NCBI RefSeq assembly: GCF_020379485.1
Contig: NW_026015179.1
Coordinates: 186,001-250,000 of the forward strand
Direction of reading: 5' to 3'
DNA: 64,000 nt
From: Brassica napus
Taxonomy: Eukaryota; Streptophyta; Magnoliopsida; Brassicales; Brassicaceae
The notes below the pieces were generated by a model. It was not told the DNA's origin. It did no database searches and saw only the letters and a list, made by a program, of their open reading frames with translations. Position 1 is the stretch's first letter, and each line of letters starts with the position of its first letter. Position numbers and translations under genes: made by a program. Below, one piece after another: positions 1 through 9,059 of the stretch.

Positions 1-2
1 AG

Positions 3-1097
3 ATCTTTGGATGTTTGTGTTTTGTGATGGTGCCTGGAGAGATAAGAAACAAGCTAGAGGCTAAGAGTTCAAAGGCAATGTTTATTGGATATTCATCAAG
101 TCAGAAAGGATACAAATGCTATGATCCTAACACAAGGAGAGTGTTAGTATCTAGAGAAGTGAAGTTTGTTGAAGAAAAAGGATACTATGAGGAACAAATT
201 CAAGATGATTTGAAAGACCTCACTTCTGATAGAGCTGAAACCTTGAGGATTATCCTAGAGGGTCTCGGAATCAACATGAATCAAGGTGGGAGGAGCACTA
301 CTCCAGTACCGGATCATCAGACTTCCAATCTTGAGCATGAGGGGGGGAATGAAACAAGAACTCAAAACCGTGAAGAGACAAGTAGAGAAGAGAGTTCTAG
401 TTCTCATGATCAAGCTGTGGAATCAAATGATCAACAAGAAGAAGCTGAAGAGAGTCAGCTAAGGGAAGAAGGAGCTGAAGCAAGTCAGCTAGGAGAAGAA
501 AGATCTGAACCAAGTGTGCTACCACAAGAAGAAGAACAAGAGATGGCGCAAGAAGGGCCAGTGTTGAGAAGAAGTACAAGGCTGAGAAGGGATCCTTCCA
601 GTTGGGTAAACACAAGAGTGTACTACAATGCCCAAGCTGTGAAGCATCCTACTCAGGCCGTGTGTTCTTTTGCTCAATATCCAGAAGCACATTGTGCATT
701 CATGGTAAACTTAGATGAGAATCACATTCCAAGAAGCTATGAAGAGGCAATGGAGGATAAGGAATGGAAGGAATCAGTAGGAGCTGAGGCAGGAGCTATG
801 ATAAAGAATGATACATGGTATGAGAGTGAACTACCAAAAGGGAAGAAGGCAGTATCTAGTAGATGGATCTTCACAATCAAATACAAGGCTGATGGGCAGA
901 TTGAGAGGAAGAAGACTAGATTAGTAGCAAGAGGGTTCACTCAAACATATGGAGAGGATTACATTGAGACATTTGCACCAGTAGCCAAGTTACGCACCAT
1001 TAGGATTGTCCTAAGCTTGGCGGTTAACCTTGGATGGGGATTATGGCAAATGGATGTGAAGAATGCATTCTTACAAGGAGAACTTGAAGATGAAGTC
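3..1097 (+). pseudogene. Copia A pol, integrase C-terminus to early RT (interrupted)
   Basis: The frame is open from the window edge and encodes the end of the copia integrase (GYKCYDP and RRVLVSREVKF motifs), then a Glu/Gln/Ser-rich linker (about residues 90-190 of the visible part), then the start of reverse transcriptase ([45 protein letters not shown]). It stops being element A at the B1 junction; the last residues of the open frame, after DEVY, are read from the B1 LTR. The reading continues in frame at 7187. It closely matches the same region of C at 22303-23400, with small deletions in the linker. Confidence 0.92.
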
Positions 1098-1705
1098 TAT
1101 GAGATTAAGAGATCCTTAGAGTAAACAGAATAAAGAGAGTGTTTAGGAAGTGATTAAGAGAAGTTTGTGAAAGATTAGGAGACTAGATAGAGCCGTTTAG
1201 TGTCTAAGAGAAAAGCATAGTGTCTAAGAGATTAGAGAGACTCAAACTGCATAATCTTCATTAGGGTTGATGAGTTACAATATATAGAGAGAGCATACAA
1301 GGGTTTTCGAAATCAAGAGAAGACTAAAGCATGTGAGGTCAATCAGGAGAGGATAAGCTCATTTGGACTAGCCAATTAGCTTCTCCACATGCGCGGAGTA
1401 TCTGGCATCTTGGACCGAGATGCTCTTGCCTTTCCAGCTGTTCCAGCCTGTCAAGGCGCGCTCTACCTTATCCCTAAACGGTCTGATGCCTCAAGGTAAG
1501 TTCCTTCCCTTTACCTTAGTTACCGTGTTACTTGGCTGATGCAAGGTAAGTCTTGGTCGATGCTGGATGGTACGGACTGTACGGCTTGTACGGCCTTGTA
1601 CGGACGTCCGTACCATGCTCTCCCTAAACTCTCTCAAGCTTCCTCATCTCCTTTCCTCTTCAACTCCTTAGCTCTTCATACATATATATTCAGCTCAACT
1701 CAACA
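1098..1705 (-). repeat. B1 3' LTR
   Basis: This 608-bp LTR is the downstream one in the element's own orientation. It contains a GTAC-core array (1569-1614), a TATATAT box near 1291-1297 read on the minus strand, and a CT/AG-rich stretch near the U5 end. It looks identical to 6574-7181. Confidence 0.96.
1569..1614 (-). promoter_or_regulatory. GTAC-core (SBP/SPL-like) array in B LTR U3
   Basis: Five GTAC cores start at 1570, 1579, 1588, 1598 and 1610, a spacing of 9-12 bp, close to one helical turn. On the element's coding strand they read as TCCGTACAA, GCCGTACAA and GCCGTACAG type sites, and the outer ends form an inverted pair (GGTACGG/CCGTACC). TNCGTACAA is the published consensus for plant SBP-box proteins; binding here is inferred. 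The same array is at 7045-7090, 12496-12541, 31014-31059, 36490-36535, 50526-50571 and 56002-56047 in the other B LTRs. Confidence 0.55.
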
Positions 1706-1720
1706 CTCCCCCTCAAGCTT
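1706..1720 (-). other. B1 polypurine tract
   Basis: On the minus strand this reads AAGCTTGAGGGGGAG and lies directly against the 3' LTR, the usual position of the plus-strand DNA primer. The conserved copia block of CTCATTAAAAACC type follows at 1761-1823. Confidence 0.9.
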
Positions 1721-1845
1721 AGCTTTGTATAAGTCTAAGCTTGGACAGCCACAAGATCTTCCTCATTAAAAACCTCACCAAAGAAAACCCAATGGGATAA
1801 AACTTTGATGAGGGAAAAAGAGTAAAGACCTTGCAGCTAAGGGGA

Positions 1846-4800
1846 TTAGCTCCTTCTCTTCCCAAGATCAATGAGGCCCAACCTGATGTGAATGGACTCC
1901 ATTGTCTTCTGTCTTGCAGCCTTGGTGAACACATCCGCTAGCTGATCTTCACTCCTTGTGTAACATGGCAAGATCACCCCTAGCACAATCATCTGCCTCA
2001 CCTTGTGACAATCAACTTCAATGTGCTTGGTCCTCTCATGAAACACCGAGTTGGATGCAATGTGGATGGCAGCTTGATTGTCACAATGCATTGTCATTGG
2101 AGTTGCTTGATCGATCTCCAAGTGCTTCAAGATGCCTTTGATCCATACCAACTCGTTGGTGAGCTTCAGCATGGCTCTATACTCGGCTTCTGCACTTGAA
2201 CATGACACTACCTTCTGCTTCTTGCTCTTCCAAGTCACCAAGTTGCCTCCAATGAATGTGCAATAGCCTGTGGTTGATCTCCTGTCTGCTCTATCACCAG
2301 CCCAATCCGCATCACAATATCCCACCACTTCAGTGCTTCCATTGCAGCCCATCCATACTCCTTGATCAGGTGAGCCGTTGAGATACATCAAGATCCTCTC
2401 CACCATGTGCCAGTGATGTTCCTTAGGCACTTGCATGTGTTGACTCACCTGATTCACAGCAAAGCAGATGTCAGGTCTAGTTATAGTAAGATAAATCAAT
2501 TTGCCAACTAGTTTTCTATAGAGTTTAGGATCCTGATAAGGTTTGCTGTCTTCAATCTCCCCCTCTCGTGGGACTTTGTAGCCATCCTCCATAGGCATCC
2601 TTGCTGTCTTGCCTCCATAAGCACCTGCACCTTTCAAAAGATCAAGTGTATATTTCCTTTGGGACATGAACAAACCTTCCTTGGATCTACATATCTCAAT
2701 TCCAAGGAAGTATTTCATTTCTCCCAAGTCTTTAATCTCAAACATGGATTTAAGAAACTCCTTGGTTGCTATGATACCTTCCTTATCACTCCCTGTGATA
2801 ATGATATCATCAACATACACAAGGAGAGCAATCATACCTGAGGGAGTCGTGAGAGTGAAGAGAGTGTGATCTAGTTCAGACTTCTTGAAGCCTCGGCCAT
2901 TCAGAGTAGTGCTCAACTTGTTGTACCAAGCCCTTGGTGATTGCTTCAGTCCATAGATGGCTTTCTTCAATCTCAGTACATTCCCACTCTTTACTAAGTG
3001 TTCAAGGCCTGGAGGTGGATGCATATACACTTCATCCTCAAGTTCACCTTGTAGAAACGCATTCTTCACATCCATTTGCCATAACCCCCATCCAAGATTC
3101 ACAGCCAAGCTTAGTACAATCCGGATTGTGTGGAGTTTAGCTACTGGTGCAAAGGTTTCTATGTAATCTTCTCCATAAGTTTGAGTGAACCCTCTTGCAA
3201 CTAGTCTTGACTTCTTCCTCTCAACCTTTCCATCCGCTTTGTACTTGATTGTGAATATCCATCTACTAGTCACAGCCTTCTTCCCTTTTGGTAACTCACT
3301 CTCATACCATGTATCATTCTTGATCATCGCTCCTGCCTCATCTCCAACTGATTCCTTCCATTCTTTATCTTTCATTGCTTCTTCATAGCTTCTTGGGATG
3401 TGATTCTCATCCAAGTTTACCATGAACGCGCAATGTGCTTCTGGATATTGAGCAAAGGAGCACACGGCTTGAGAAGGATGCTCCACAGCTTGGGCATTGT
3501 AGTACACTCTCGTGTTTACCCAACTGGAAGGATCCTTCCTTATCCTTGTACTCCTTCTTAGTGGCTGCACAACTGGTTCTTCTTCCTGTTGTTCTTCTAC
3601 CACTTCATCTTGAGAAGGTGTTTGTGTCACACCATGATCATGTCCATGACCATCCGAGCCTATGCTCTCTTCTCCTTCATTCTCTACTCCTCCTTCATCT
3701 TGGTTGGCCTCTTGCATAGGCTCCTCATGCTCCTCTCCTCCCTCATGATCAAGGTGGGATGGTGAACCAACTTCAGGAGGTGTAGTTGCGTGATTCCTCG
3801 GATCCTGGGATGTACTGATTCCAAGACCTTCAAGAATGATCCGCAAGGTGGTGGCCTTGTCTGATGTTAAGTCCTTCAGGTCTTCTTGATTCTTTTCTTC
3901 ATAGTATCCTCTATCTTCCAAGAACTTCACATCTCTAGATACAAGAACTCTCCTTGCTATAGGATCATAGCATTTGTATCCTTTCTGTGTAGCTGAGTAT
4001 CCTATGAACACAGCCTTAGTGCTTCTTGCTTCTAGCTTGTTGATCATCTCTCCTGGTTTGAGGACGAAGCATAGGCATCCAAAGACTCGCAAGTAATCAA
4101 GAGCTGGCTTGTACCTGTTCAGAACTTCAAATGGAGCCTTCTCATTCAGAACTTTGGTTGGAGTTCTGTTTATCAGGTAACAAGCAGTGGCAACCGCATC
4201 ACTCCAAAATCTCTTTGGAACATTACTCTGAAACATAAGTGACCTTGCCACTTCCATGAGATGCCTATTCTTCCTCTCAGCCACTCCATTTTGCTGTGGA
4301 GTATAAGGACAGCTTGTTTGATGTAGAATCCCATGTTGTGATAGGTGTTGCTTGAATGCATGACTCGTGTACTCTCCTCCATTATCTGATCTCAAAATTT
4401 TAATCTTAGCATGATAATGGTTAGTTACATAAGTTTGAAAATTCCTAAATGCATCAAGTACCCTATCTTTGGTCTGAATTAAGGTTAACCAGGTGTATTT
4501 GGATTTTTCATCAATGAATGTGACAAAATACTTATAACTATCTCTAGATAAGCAAGGGGCAGTCCATACATCTGAATGAATTAGATCAAAGCAATTATCA
4601 TAAACAGTAGTAGACTTTTGAAACACAGTTCTACAATGCTTGCCTAAAATGCAAGCTTCACAATCCTTATTCTCAAACACAACACCTGGTACCATTAAGT
4701 TCAAAGCTTTAACATGAGGGTGTCCTACTCTAGCATGCCACAATGCATTTTTATTCAACAAAGAAGCAGAAGTAAACGAGCAACTATAATCAGGAACAGA

Positions 4801-6360
4801 AGTGAGTTCTTCAAGCATATAGAGATCTCCCTTAGTCACCCCTTTCCCAATCAACCTGCTGCTCTCAATATCCTGAAACTTCACATCATTAGGACTAAAG
4901 ATAACATTGCATTGTAAATCATTAGTACATTTCTTCACTGATAATAGGTTTGATGTGAATTCAGGCATGTAAAAAGCTCTAGATTCTTTGTTAAACAGCT
5001 TAAGCTTTCCTATTCCTCTAATGGGTATCTTATCCCCATTTGCTATCATCACATGCCCATGTGTAGGTTCTATATCCTTAATCAAGTTTTCATCACTTAT
5101 CATATGATGTGATGCACCAGAATCAACAATCAATGGTTTACCTACTCGTTTAGCATTATGGCATAGATTACTAAGTGATGAATGCATCTTATCAGTTCTA
5201 GCAATGTAAGCATGCCTATACTCATTCCTAGCTTCTAACCGTTCTACTAGTTCTCTAATCAAGTGATCATCCTTATATGCAATCATAGAAGCTCCAAAGG
5301 AATAACCGTAAGTGTTACCGTTTTCCTTTAGCATTTTGAAGAGGGCATCAAGGTCTGATCTCTTGATGTAGTCATCATTGCTGCGGGAGCTTGAGGCGCC
5401 TGTGTAAGCCACCAGAGACTTCCCATTCCCATCATTGCCTCCAAGCCCATCCACTTCACTGATCTTGCTGGTGCCAGCTCCGCTTGAACCTTCAGTCACA
5501 TTTGCCCTTCCCTCACGCTCCTTCATGAACTTGGCCGGCTTGAGGTGTGGGTGCAGTATCCAGCATTGGCTCTTCTTATGACCATGCTTCTTGCAATGAT
5601 CACAGTTGCCATTGAACTTCCTGTCCTCGTACTTCCCGTGAGATGCCTTGTTTGCTTGTGGAGCCTCGGTTGAATCCTCATGAGCTGCTTGATTGGCAAG
5701 AGAGAGCTCCCCCTTACCTCCAAACAAACCCATGGATCCCTGCTCCCTTTGGATTTGTGCACACACCTCCTCAAGGTCCGGAAGCTTGTCTGACCTTAAC
5801 ATGTGCTGGATGAGCTGGGTGTAGGCCGGGTTCAGTGTGAGAAGCAGCCCAAAGACCTTGTCTTGCTCGCGCCTCTCATTCAGCTGATCTGGATCAGTTG
5901 TGCTCGGCCTCAGCATCTCCAGCTCTGACCATAAGGACCTGAACCTCCCCAAGTGCTTAGTGAACTCCATGTCCTCTTGTGCAAGACGGTTGATCGCTAG
6001 CTTCACTTCAAACACACGGCTGAGGTTGGAAGTGTTCCCATACACCTTCTTCAGCGTGTCCCACAGCTCCTTGGCTGATTCACAGTAGCTGTAGGCATCC
6101 AAGATAGCTGGGTCCAAGGATGCGTGTAGAACCGTCATCACCAGCATGTCTTCTTGTTGCCATTTCTCCACAGCCGCTTCATTGGAGACCTCTTCTTGAT
6201 CTCCTCCCTGAGTAATGAGTTTCGGAGCCTCCCCTGTTGTGATGTGCCCCCACAAACCCTTACTTCCCACAGCAGTCTTCACCATCCGAGACCACACAAG
6301 GTAGTTGCTACCTTTGAAAGTAACCGCTACCTTCATCCTCATGTTCATCCCATGTTCCAT
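1846..6360 (-). CDS. B1 Gag-Pol polyprotein (Ty1/copia), intact
   Basis: A single 1504-residue frame encodes the whole copia polyprotein. Gag occupies about residues 1-400, with a CX2CX4HX4C zinc knuckle at 253-266. The aspartic protease motif DSGA is at 413-416. The integrase zinc finger is H542/H547/C567/C570 and the catalytic triad D597, D659, E695 has the D,D35E spacing. An acidic, His-rich linker spans 855-935. Reverse transcriptase follows with YVDD at 1182-1185, then RNase H with D1350, E1391 and D1427. The start is the first ATG after the leader, 198 bp past the primer-binding site. The predicted protein is identical to those of B3 and B4. The order protease-integrase-RT-RNase H is diagnostic of Ty1/copia. 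Translation probably depends on host machinery from a genomic transcript starting in the 5' LTR. Confidence 0.97.
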   Translation of the reverse strand: MEHGMNMRMKVAVTFKGSNYLVWSRMVKTAVGSKGLWGHITTGEAPKLITQGGDQEEVSNEAAVEKWQQEDMLVMTVLHASLDPAILDAYSYCESAKELWDTLKKVYGNTSNLSRVFEVKLAINRLAQEDMEFTKHLGRFRSLWSELEMLRPSTTDPDQLNERREQDKVFGLLLTLNPAYTQLIQHMLRSDKLPDLEEVCAQIQREQGSMGLFGGKGELSLANQAAHEDSTEAPQANKASHGKYEDRKFNGNCDHCKKHGHKKSQCWILHPHLKPAKFMKEREGRANVTEGSSGAGTSKISEVDGLGGNDGNGKSLVAYTGASSSRSNDDYIKRSDLDALFKMLKENGNTYGYSFGASMIAYKDDHLIRELVERLEARNEYRHAYIARTDKMHSSLSNLCHNAKRVGKPLIVDSGASHHMISDENLIKDIEPTHGHVMIANGDKIPIRGIGKLKLFNKESRAFYMPEFTSNLLSVKKCTNDLQCNVIFSPNDVKFQDIESSRLIGKGVTKGDLYMLEELTSVPDYSCSFTSASLLNKNALWHARVGHPHVKALNLMVPGVVFENKDCEACILGKHCRTVFQKSTTVYDNCFDLIHSDVWTAPCLSRDSYKYFVTFIDEKSKYTWLTLIQTKDRVLDAFRNFQTYVTNHYHAKIKILRSDNGGEYTSHAFKQHLSQHGILHQTSCPYTPQQNGVAERKNRHLMEVARSLMFQSNVPKRFWSDAVATACYLINRTPTKVLNEKAPFEVLNRYKPALDYLRVFGCLCFVLKPGEMINKLEARSTKAVFIGYSATQKGYKCYDPIARRVLVSRDVKFLEDRGYYEEKNQEDLKDLTSDKATTLRIILEGLGISTSQDPRNHATTPPEVGSPSHLDHEGGEEHEEPMQEANQDEGGVENEGEESIGSDGHGHDHGVTQTPSQDEVVEEQQEEEPVVQPLRRSTRIRKDPSSWVNTRVYYNAQAVEHPSQAVCSFAQYPEAHCAFMVNLDENHIPRSYEEAMKDKEWKESVGDEAGAMIKNDTWYESELPKGKKAVTSRWIFTIKYKADGKVERKKSRLVARGFTQTYGEDYIETFAPVAKLHTIRIVLSLAVNLGWGLWQMDVKNAFLQGELEDEVYMHPPPGLEHLVKSGNVLRLKKAIYGLKQSPRAWYNKLSTTLNGRGFKKSELDHTLFTLTTPSGMIALLVYVDDIIITGSDKEGIIATKEFLKSMFEIKDLGEMKYFLGIEICRSKEGLFMSQRKYTLDLLKGAGAYGGKTARMPMEDGYKVPREGEIEDSKPYQDPKLYRKLVGKLIYLTITRPDICFAVNQVSQHMQVPKEHHWHMVERILMYLNGSPDQGVWMGCNGSTEVVGYCDADWAGDRADRRSTTGYCTFIGGNLVTWKSKKQKVVSCSSAEAEYRAMLKLTNELVWIKGILKHLEIDQATPMTMHCDNQAAIHIASNSVFHERTKHIEVDCHKVRQMIVLGVILPCYTRSEDQLADVFTKAARQKTMESIHIRLGLIDLGKRRS

Positions 6361-6557
6361 CTTTGCTTGACTTGAAAACTTGGATCTTGGATTTCGTACA
6401 CACCAACCTTGAGTCTAGAATCACGCAAACCAACAGAACGTAGCACAGCTTCAACTAGAACGGACCACAGCTTCAACACCTTCAAGACTACTCGCGTGTA
6501 GCTTCAAAGACGTTTAGCTTGTAACTCTCTAAAGATCAAACCCCAGATTCAAATGAA

Positions 6558-6573
6558 CCTGGCTCTGATACCA
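6558..6573 (-). other. B1 primer-binding site (initiator tRNA-Met)
   Basis: On the minus strand TGGTATCAGAGCCAGG starts right after the 5' LTR. It is complementary to the 3' end of plant initiator tRNA-Met, the usual copia primer. Confidence 0.93.
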
Positions 6574-7181
6574 TATGAGATTAAGAGATCCTTAGAGTAA
6601 ACAGAATAAAGAGAGTGTTTAGGAAGTGATTAAGAGAAGTTTGTGAAAGATTAGGAGACTAGATAGAGCCGTTTAGTGTCTAAGAGAAAAGCATAGTGTC
6701 TAAGAGATTAGAGAGACTCAAACTGCATAATCTTCATTAGGGTTGATGAGTTACAATATATAGAGAGAGCATACAAGGGTTTTCGAAATCAAGAGAAGAC
6801 TAAAGCATGTGAGGTCAATCAGGAGAGGATAAGCTCATTTGGACTAGCCAATTAGCTTCTCCACATGCGCGGAGTATCTGGCATCTTGGACCGAGATGCT
6901 CTTGCCTTTCCAGCTGTTCCAGCCTGTCAAGGCGCGCTCTACCTTATCCCTAAACGGTCTGATGCCTCAAGGTAAGTTCCTTCCCTTTACCTTAGTTACC
7001 GTGTTACTTGGCTGATGCAAGGTAAGTCTTGGTCGATGCTGGATGGTACGGACTGTACGGCTTGTACGGCCTTGTACGGACGTCCGTACCATGCTCTCCC
7101 TAAACTCTCTCAAGCTTCCTCATCTCCTTTCCTCTTCAACTCCTTAGCTCTTCATACATATATATTCAGCTCAACTCAACA
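6574..7181 (-). repeat. B1 5' LTR
   Basis: The upstream LTR in the element's orientation is 608 bp and looks identical to 1098-1705. It would hold the active promoter; a TATATAT box lies near 6767-6773 on the minus strand, with the GTAC array at 7045-7090 in U3. Confidence 0.96.
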
Positions 7182-7186
7182 AAGTC

Positions 7187-8368
7187 TACATGTATCCTCC
7201 ACCAGGACTTGAACATCTAGTGAAGAAAGGGAATGTACTGAGGCTAAAGAAGGCTATCTATGGGTTGAAGCAATCACCAAGAGCTTGGTACAACAAGTTG
7301 AGCACAACTCTGAACGGCCGAGGCTTTAAGAAGTCAGAATTGGATCATACTCTCTTTACCCTCACTACTCCCTCAGGTATGGTTGCTCTCCTTGTGTATG
7401 TGGATGACATCATTATCACAGGGAGTGATAAGGAAGGTATCAAAGCAACCAAGGAGTTTCTCAAATCTATGTTTGAAATCAAAGACTTGGGAGAAATGAA
7501 ATACTTTCTTGGAATTGAGATTTGTAGATCCAAGGAAGGCTTATTCATGTCCCAAAGAAAGTATACACTTGATCTTTTGAAAGGTGCAGGTGCTTATGGA
7601 GGCAAGACAGCAAGGATGCCTATGGAGGATGGCTACAAAGTACCAAGAGAGGGGGAGATTGAAGACAGCAAGCCATTTCATGATCCTAAACTCTATAGAA
7701 AACTTGTTGGCAAATTGATTTATCTTACCATCACAAGGCCTGATATATGTTTTGCTGTGAATCAGGTGAGCCAACACATGCAGCTTCCCAAGGAACATCA
7801 TTGGCGTATGGTGGAGAGACTGCTGATGTATCTAAATGGCTCGCCGGATCAAGGAGTATGGATGGGGTGCAATGGAAGCACAGAAGTGGTGGGCTATTGT
7901 GATGCTGATTGGGCAGGAGATAGAGCCGACAGGAGATCAACAACCGGCTATTGCACATTCATTGGAGGCAACTTGGTGACTTGGAAAAGCAAGAAGCAGA
8001 AGGTGGTGTCATGTTCAAGTGCTGAAGCTGAGTATAGAGCCATGCTGAAGCTTACAAACGAGTTGGTATGGATCAAAGGCATCTTGAAGCACTTGGAGAT
8101 TGATCAAGCCACTCCAATGACAATGCATTGTGACAATCAAGCTGCCATTCACATTGCATCCAACTCGGTGTTCCATGAGAGAACCAAGCACATTGAGGTT
8201 GATTGCCACAAGGTGAGACAGATGATTGTGCTTGGAGTGATCTTACCTTGCTATACGAGAAGTGAAGATCAATTGGCTGATGTGTTCACCAAGGCAGCAA
8301 GACAAAAGACTATGGAGTCCATTCACATTAGATTGGGACTCATAGATCTTGGGAAGAGAAGGAGCTGA
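7187..8368 (+). pseudogene. Copia A pol, RT and RNase H (continuation)
   Basis: This continues the frame cut at 1097. The second half of reverse transcriptase carries YVDDIIITGS. RNase H follows with GYCDADWAGD, SSAEAEY and HCDNQAA motifs, and the frame ends LGKRRS, the same C-terminus as B and C. The frame has no internal stop, so A was open here before B1 landed. It differs from C by only a few residues. Confidence 0.93.
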
Positions 8369-8390
8369 TCCCCTTAGCTGTGAGATCTTT

Positions 8391-8453
8391 ACTCTTTTTC
8401 CCTCATTAAGGTTTTATCCCAATGGGTTTTCCTTAGTGAGGTTTTTAATGAGG
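8391..8453 (+). other. Conserved 3' block of copia element A
   Basis: This AT-rich block runs from ACTCTTTTTCCCTC, through a central CCCAATGGG-type palindrome, to GGTTTTTAATGAGG. Versions precede the polypurine tract in every copia element here (C 24603-24665, D 57848-57908, B4 55793-55855, E 26436-26498, B1 1761-1823, B5 60929-60990). Its flanks can pair, suggesting an RNA hairpin. The function is unknown to me. Confidence 0.7.
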
Positions 8454-8493
8454 AAGATCTCATGGCTGTCCAAGCTTAGACTTTCACAAAGCT

Positions 8494-8508
8494 AAGCTTG
8501 AGGGGGAG
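8494..8508 (+). other. Element A polypurine tract
   Basis: AAGCTTGAGGGGGAG directly precedes the 3' LTR, the expected plus-strand primer position. Confidence 0.88.
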
Positions 8509-9059
8509 TGTTAAGATGAGTTTAGTATATGAGAAGAGATGACTTGAGGAGCTAAGGGAAATGGAGTTAGGAGAAGATTGGGCAAGGCCGTACAGAAGCC
8601 GTACTAGGCCGTACAGATTGGGCAAGGTAACTTGACATCCGTGAACCAAAGTTACTTAGGTAACTTTGTGTGTTGAGAAGAAGCCTTGCTTATCCTTATC
8701 CGATCAGACTGTTGCAAAAGGAAGAAGGGAGCGCACATGACAGCCTGTCCGCGGTTGGCATAAAGCAAAAGGAACCTTATCCTTAAGGAGGAAGCTTATT
8801 GGATCATTTGAATTAAAGCAAAAGCTTATCCCTTGTAATAGTGTAGTTTCCTAAACCCTAGTCTCTAATGTCGCCTCTCTATATATTGTAAACTCATGTC
8901 ATTAATCAAAGTAAGAAAGTTATGAGTCTCTCTTAGTCTCTTTGTCTCTCAATGGTTCTATACTAGACTCTTAATCTCATTTCATACTCAAATCTCTTCT
9001 AAATCACTTCTAGTCTTTCTTATTCACTCAGATTACTCTACTCAATCCTAAAAGTGATA
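8509..9059 (+). repeat. Element A 3' LTR
   Basis: The 551-bp LTR starts TGTTAAG and ends AGTGATA, again TG...TA. Three GTAC cores lie at 8590, 8601 and 8611 and a TATATATT box at 8880-8887. The last part resembles the LTR of C, whereas U3 differs. Satellite starts at 9060. Confidence 0.9.
8588..8614 (+). promoter_or_regulatory. GTAC-core array in A LTR
   Basis: Three CCGTAC sites are spaced 11 and 10 bp apart within U3, about 270 bp upstream of the TATA-like box. The arrangement matches that in the B, C, E and F LTRs although surrounding sequence does not align. A role as SBP/SPL-type sites is inferred. Confidence 0.5.

Larger units (their letters stand above)
1098..7181 (-). mobile_element. 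Copia element B1, full length, inserted in A
   Basis: A complete 6084-bp Ty1/copia element lies in reverse orientation. Its two 608-bp LTRs (1098-1705 and 6574-7181) look identical base for base. The flanking 5-bp duplication aagtc and resumption of A's reading frame after it fix the borders. On its coding strand the LTR starts TGTTGAG and ends CTCATA, so the termini are TG...TA. The primer-binding site, one 1504-codon frame and the polypurine tract are all present. It is structurally competent and very recent. Confidence 0.97.
1..9059 (+). mobile_element. Copia element A, 5'-truncated by window, split by B1
   Basis: This is the 3' part of a Ty1/copia retrotransposon. Internal sequence runs 1-1097 and resumes at 7187 after insertion of B1, which duplicated aagtc (1093-1097 and 7182-7186). 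The order is integrase C-terminus, acidic linker, reverse transcriptase, RNase H, 3' untranslated region, polypurine tract (8494-8508) and 3' LTR (8509-9059). The LTR ends in agtgata and satellite begins at once, so A was inserted in the centromeric satellite. The coding part is nearly identical to element C, but the LTR differs in its U3 half. Confidence 0.93.

Noticed and set aside
1539..1769. Repeated ORF of 76 codons (MQGKSWSML...) in each B LTR
   Set aside because: It is an antisense reading of the B LTR that includes the GTAC array, and extends differently at each copy depending on the neighbour. Its recurrence comes from LTR duplication, not gene conservation.
3435..3719. 94-codon + strand ORF opposite B1 pol, repeated in all B copies
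   Set aside because: It is the antisense shadow of the acidic linker of the polyprotein; conservation reflects the coding strand.
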